Assembly: GCA_003167415.1 (NCBI GenBank)
Contig: PMTF01000013.1
Coordinates: forward strand, 38,692 to 102,691
Reading direction: 5' to 3'
Origin: Acidimicrobiaceae bacterium
Lineage (GTDB): Bacteria > Actinomycetota > Acidimicrobiia > Acidimicrobiales > RAAP-2
Length of the DNA stretch: 64,000 nucleotides
The notes beneath the pieces are model-generated. The model was given only the letters and a program-made list of their open reading frames with translations. It made no database searches and was not told the DNA's origin. Positions within the stretch are counted from its first letter, which is position 1. Every line of letters begins with the position of its first letter. Both the position numbers and the translations under genes were made by a program. Below, piece after piece: positions 61,372 to 64,000 of the stretch.

Positions 61372-62591
61372 TGGCACTGTCAACCATCGAAGAGGCGATT
61401 CATCAGTTGCGACAGGGCGGCATGGTGGTCGTCGTTGATGACGAAGATCGTGAGAACGAGGGTGACCTCATCATGCCGGCCCAGGACGTCACGAGCGAGA
61501 GCACGGCCTTCTTCCTCGAGTACACCTCGGGCGTCTTCTGCGTGCCGATCGAGTCGACGCGCGCCGACGCGCTCGACCTCCCCTTGATGGTGGTCGCGAA
61601 CACTGAAGCCCAGCGCACCGCCTTCACCGTGACCGTTGACTATCGACACGGCACGTCGACGGGCATTTCGGCCAGTGACCGCGCGGCGACGATCCGAGCG
61701 CTCATCGACCCCGACACGCGACCGAGCGACCTCAATCGACCGGGTCACATCTTCCCACTGCGCTACCGAGCGGGTGGCGTCTTAAAGCGCGCCGGTCACA
61801 CCGAGGCGACGGTCGATCTCTGTCGACTCGCGGGCAAGCAGCCTTCCGGGGTGCTCTGTGAGATCGTCACCGCTGACAAGTCGGGGATGGCCCGCCTGCC
61901 CGAACTCGACGCTTTCGCCCGGGAGCACGAACTGCCGATCATCTCGATCTCCGACCTGATCCGATATCGGCGCCATCACGAAAAACTCGTCAAGCGCATC
62001 GCCGAAGCGTCACTGCCCACCGAACACGGTCAGTTCCAGGCGTACGTGTTTGAGAACGTCCTCGACGGCGAACAACACATGGCTCTGGTCTACGGCGATA
62101 TCTCGACGACGCCCAACGTACTCGTACGCGTTCACTCGGAGTGTCTGACCGGTGACGTGTTTGGCTCGATGCGCTGTGACTGCGGACCCCAACTGGAAAC
62201 GGCGCTGGCGAAGGTCGCGGCCGAAGGGGCCGGCGTCGTCGTGTACTTGCGGGGCCACGAGGGCCGCGGCATCGGCCTGGGCCACAAGATCCGGGCCTAC
62301 GCTTTGCAAGAAGACGGTCGCGACACCGTCGACGCCAACATCGAACTCGGCCTCCCTGTCGACTCGCGCGAGTACGGGATCGGCGCTCAGATCCTGGTCG
62401 ACCTCGGCGTCACCTCGATGCGGGTGATGACCAACAATCCCTCGAAGTACGGCGGCCTGGAGGGGTTCGGACTCAACATCGTCGAGCGCGTGCCGCTCGA
62501 GAGCAGCCCCACGGCCTTCAACATCGACTATCTACGCACGAAGCGCGAGCGACTCGGTCACATGCTCGGGGGACTCGATGACGTCGAATGA
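61371..62591 (+). CDS. ribBA: Bifunctional DHBP synthase/GTP cyclohydrolase II RibBA
   Basis: The N-terminal half (about 1-205) is RibB, making dihydroxybutanone phosphate, with VVDDEDRENEGDL and RHGTSTGISASDRA. The C-terminal half (about 210-406) is GTP cyclohydrolase II, with the zinc site CLTGDVFGSMRCDCGPQ and RGHEGRGIGLGHK. Length (406) and all motifs are normal. It provides both committed precursors of riboflavin. The riboflavin synthase gene ribE, which often lies between ribD and ribBA in Actinobacteria, is absent here. Confidence 0.96.
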   Translation: MALSTIEEAIHQLRQGGMVVVVDDEDRENEGDLIMPAQDVTSESTAFFLEYTSGVFCVPIESTRADALDLPLMVVANTEAQRTAFTVTVDYRHGTSTGISASDRAATIRALIDPDTRPSDLNRPGHIFPLRYRAGGVLKRAGHTEATVDLCRLAGKQPSGVLCEIVTADKSGMARLPELDAFAREHELPIISISDLIRYRRHHEKLVKRIAEASLPTEHGQFQAYVFENVLDGEQHMALVYGDISTTPNVLVRVHSECLTGDVFGSMRCDCGPQLETALAKVAAEGAGVVVYLRGHEGRGIGLGHKIRAYALQEDGRDTVDANIELGLPVDSREYGIGAQILVDLGVTSMRVMTNNPSKYGGLEGFGLNIVERVPLESSPTAFNIDYLRTKRERLGHMLGGLDDVE

Positions 62592-63117
62592 CGAAACGAA
62601 CCTCGACCCACGTCGGGTCGAAACGCTCCGTCAGCGAGTCGGTGAACACTTGGAAGGCGCACCCGTGGGCCGCGGTGTTCGCGTCGCCCTCGTCTGCAGT
62701 CGCTTCAACGGAGGGATAACGACGCGCCTCCTCGAAGGCGCGCTCGACGTCTTGTGTGCCGCCGGGGTCGATCGAAGCGACATCGCCGTGGGTTGGGTGC
62801 CGGGCGCCTTCGAGATCCCGTTGATGGCGCTCGCGTTCGCCGACGGCGATCGGCCGGTCGACGCGGTGATCACGCTCGGCGCCGTTATCCGCGGCGAAAC
62901 GGCGCACTACGAAATCGTGTCGGGTGAGTGTGCTCGAGGGGTCCAAGACGTCCAGCTCAGTACCCGCGTGCCAGTCGCCTTCGGGGTGCTGACGGTCAAC
63001 ACCCTCGATCAGGCGCTCGAACGCTCTTCGAATGATGAGAGCAACAAGGGTCGCGAAGCGGCGACGACGGCGCTTGAAATGGTGTCGGTGCTCCGACAGG
63101 GATCACTCGGTTCGTAG
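62578..63117 (+). CDS. ribH: 6,7-dimethyl-8-ribityllumazine synthase
   Basis: RibH condenses the RibA/RibD-derived pyrimidine with dihydroxybutanone phosphate. The 179-residue protein has ALVCSRFNGGITTRLLEGA, GWVPGAFEIPL, LGAVIRGETAHYE with the catalytic His region, and FGVLTVNTLDQALERS. The first 25 residues are an extra acidic N-terminus encoded partly within the ribBA end; the ATG lies 14 bases inside it. It overlaps the cold-shock-like gene by one base (TAGTG). Confidence 0.94.
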   Translation: MTSNDETNLDPRRVETLRQRVGEHLEGAPVGRGVRVALVCSRFNGGITTRLLEGALDVLCAAGVDRSDIAVGWVPGAFEIPLMALAFADGDRPVDAVITLGAVIRGETAHYEIVSGECARGVQDVQLSTRVPVAFGVLTVNTLDQALERSSNDESNKGREAATTALEMVSVLRQGSLGS

Positions 63118-63329
63118 TGGAGCTGCGGGGTCGGATCGAAGCGTTCGACGACCACCGGGGTGACGGACTGGTGCGTAGCGACACGGGTGAGGCTCTCTAC
63201 TTTCACTGCGTGAACATTGTCGACGGATCACGCAGCATCGCTCTTGGCGTAATCGTCTCAGCGCGCCGGGGCGTTGGACATCTTGGTCACGACGAGGCAC
63301 GTGAGATTGTGAAACTCACGGACGGCTAA
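63117..63329 (+). CDS. Small cold-shock-domain-like protein, 70 aa
   Basis: The 70-residue protein begins LRGRIEAFDDHRGDGLVRSD and continues LYFHCVNI, the spacing of the first strands of a cold-shock/OB fold (GxVxxFDxxxGxGxI...F.H). The classical RNP motifs (KGFGFI, VFVHF) are only partly kept, so nucleic-acid binding is likely but not assured. The GTG start overlaps the ribH stop by one base, so it is co-transcribed with the riboflavin genes. A role in that pathway is not evident. Confidence 0.78.
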   Translation: MELRGRIEAFDDHRGDGLVRSDTGEALYFHCVNIVDGSRSIALGVIVSARRGVGHLGHDEAREIVKLTDG

Positions 63330-63373
63330 AGGCGACGCGGGTCGATCAACTAATTAGTGATGGCGGCGTGGCA

Positions 63374-63772
63374 CTACAGCGTCGTCGTGTGGCCGGGCTT
63401 GACCGGGGGCCCGCCGAGCAGGGCCAGCGCGTTGGAGCGGGCGATGGTGGCCTCGGTGATCGCGTAGCGGTACGTCGCTCGCGCACTGATTCGCTGGGTG
63501 GAGTTGGAGGCCGTGCCGATCGCGGACGCCAGGTTCGCCTTGGCGATGGCGACGGCGGCGAGAAAGGTGACATTGACCACCTTCAGTTTGGCCAGGTAGA
63601 GCTTCTCGGCCGCGCGGTACTGGCGCATATTCTTGATGACCGGCGTTTTGGCGACGATGGTCGTGGTGGTGGGCGTGGTGGTGGTTCCCGCGAGGGCCAG
63701 GGCGGGCGTGCCCAGGGCGAGCGTCACGACGATCGCCACCGAGGCGATGGTGCGCTGAGCGAGACTTTTCAT
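63374..63772 (-). CDS. Small secreted Ala/Thr-rich protein, 132 aa
   Basis: The protein has a Sec signal peptide (KSLAQRTIASVAIVVTLALG, then PALALAG near residue 30), a Thr-rich stretch (TTTTPTTTT), and a predicted helical mature domain rich in Ala, ending in HTTTL. The track start lies 60 residues upstream. ATG 63772 is preferred because AAAGG lies seven bases upstream on the minus strand and the signal peptide begins there. No family recognised; it is probably an exported or wall-associated small protein. Confidence 0.72.
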   Translation of the reverse strand: MKSLAQRTIASVAIVVTLALGTPALALAGTTTTPTTTTIVAKTPVIKNMRQYRAAEKLYLAKLKVVNVTFLAAVAIAKANLASAIGTASNSTQRISARATYRYAITEATIARSNALALLGGPPVKPGHTTTL

Positions 63773-63944
63773 TGCCGACCTTTCAAAGGAACACCCAATC
63801 GTACCGAGCAATCCTTGGAATTTCCTGTGAATCGAATGAATATCGGTTGTGAAGGTCGCCTTCGTTGTGATCATCGACCGACCGGAGATCGCCCGATCAA
63901 TTGAATTCGTCCAGTATTGCAACGCCCGAGGGTACGTCACCGAG

Positions 63945-64000
63945 ATGTCCAAACACGTGCACGGTGAGAAGGCACCGGCACCAAAACAATCGGCGCGCCG
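63945..64000 (+). CDS. Possible start of a gene leaving the window
   Basis: An ATG at 63945 opens an uninterrupted frame to the window edge (18 codons: MSKHVHGEKAPAPKQSAR). TACGTC lies six bases upstream, a poor -10, and CGAG a few bases before the ATG. The start is basic and proline-rich. Nothing can be said about function. Confidence 0.35.
   Translation, partial: MSKHVHGEKAPAPKQSAR

Noticed and set aside
1-64000. CRISPR array, tRNA or rRNA genes
   Set aside because: No regularly spaced repeats, tRNA-like cloverleaf or rRNA-like blocks noticed by eye; a tRNA scan was not possible.

Overview
This window is a GC-rich, densely packed bacterial chromosome segment with almost only housekeeping genes. 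Several genes point to the Actinobacteria: a bacterial proteasome activator (Bpa/PafE), an actinobacterial integration host factor (mIHF), SepF and DivIVA with no FtsA, a helicase-degenerate PriA, a short MenE, and mycobacterial-type OMP decarboxylase. Gene order in the right-hand third closely follows the mycobacterial aro-efp-nusB and pyr-mihF-gmk-rpoZ-coaBC-metK-priA-fmt-rpe-rib order. An early-branching class such as Acidimicrobiia is my inference and not proven. I see no rRNA, tRNA, CRISPR array, prophage or insertion sequence, and no gene-free stretch longer than about 300 bases.

Layout. 1-12.6 kb: division and cell-wall (dcw) cluster, ftsI(partial)-murE-mraY-ftsW-murG-murC-murB-ftsQ-ftsZ-yggS-sepF-yggT-divIVA, lacking murF and murD. 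12.6-15.1 kb: a lysine-rich DksA-type zinc-finger protein, lspA and an RluD-type pseudouridine synthase, convergent with a sigma-70 gene. 16.0-20.7 kb: Rrf2 regulator, proteasome activator, dnaE. 20.7-24.3 kb: two uncharacterised genes and a YyaL-type thioredoxin-domain protein. 24.4-29.0 kb: a Gfo/Idh/MocA dehydrogenase and a CUT2-type sugar ABC transporter, the only clearly catabolic/accessory block. 29.0-34.5 kb: menaquinone genes menE, menB, menA, menH, menD. 34.5-39.0 kb: ccdA, tyrS, several small unknown genes, an Nfu-type Fe-S protein. 39.0-43.3 kb: aroC-aroK-aroB-aroQ-efp-nusB. 43.3-52.8 kb: the de novo pyrimidine operon pyrR-pyrB-pyrC-carA-carB-pyrD-pyrF, with a recognisable PyrR-binding RNA loop over the pyrR ribosome binding site. 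52.8-63.3 kb: mihF-gmk-rpoZ-coaBC-metK-priA, def-fmt, rpe-ribD-ribBA-ribH and a cold-shock-like small protein. 63.3-64 kb: a small secreted protein and the start of a gene leaving the window.

Genes are mostly joined by 1- to 4-base stop/start overlaps (TGATG, ATGA, GTGA), implying long translationally coupled operons. Eleven transcription-unit starts carry a TANNNT -10 box exactly six bases before the start codon, which indicates widespread leaderless mRNAs. The strongest points for a second look are: a perfect 19-bp inverted repeat enclosing the start codon of the sugar-ABC ATPase; the PyrR loop; a MurG whose G-loop histidine is glycine; the missing murF/murD; a class-1B-like PyrD with no PyrK beside it; and the head-to-head menH/menD start codons that share a base. 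I did not find a convincing wholly new multi-gene system.
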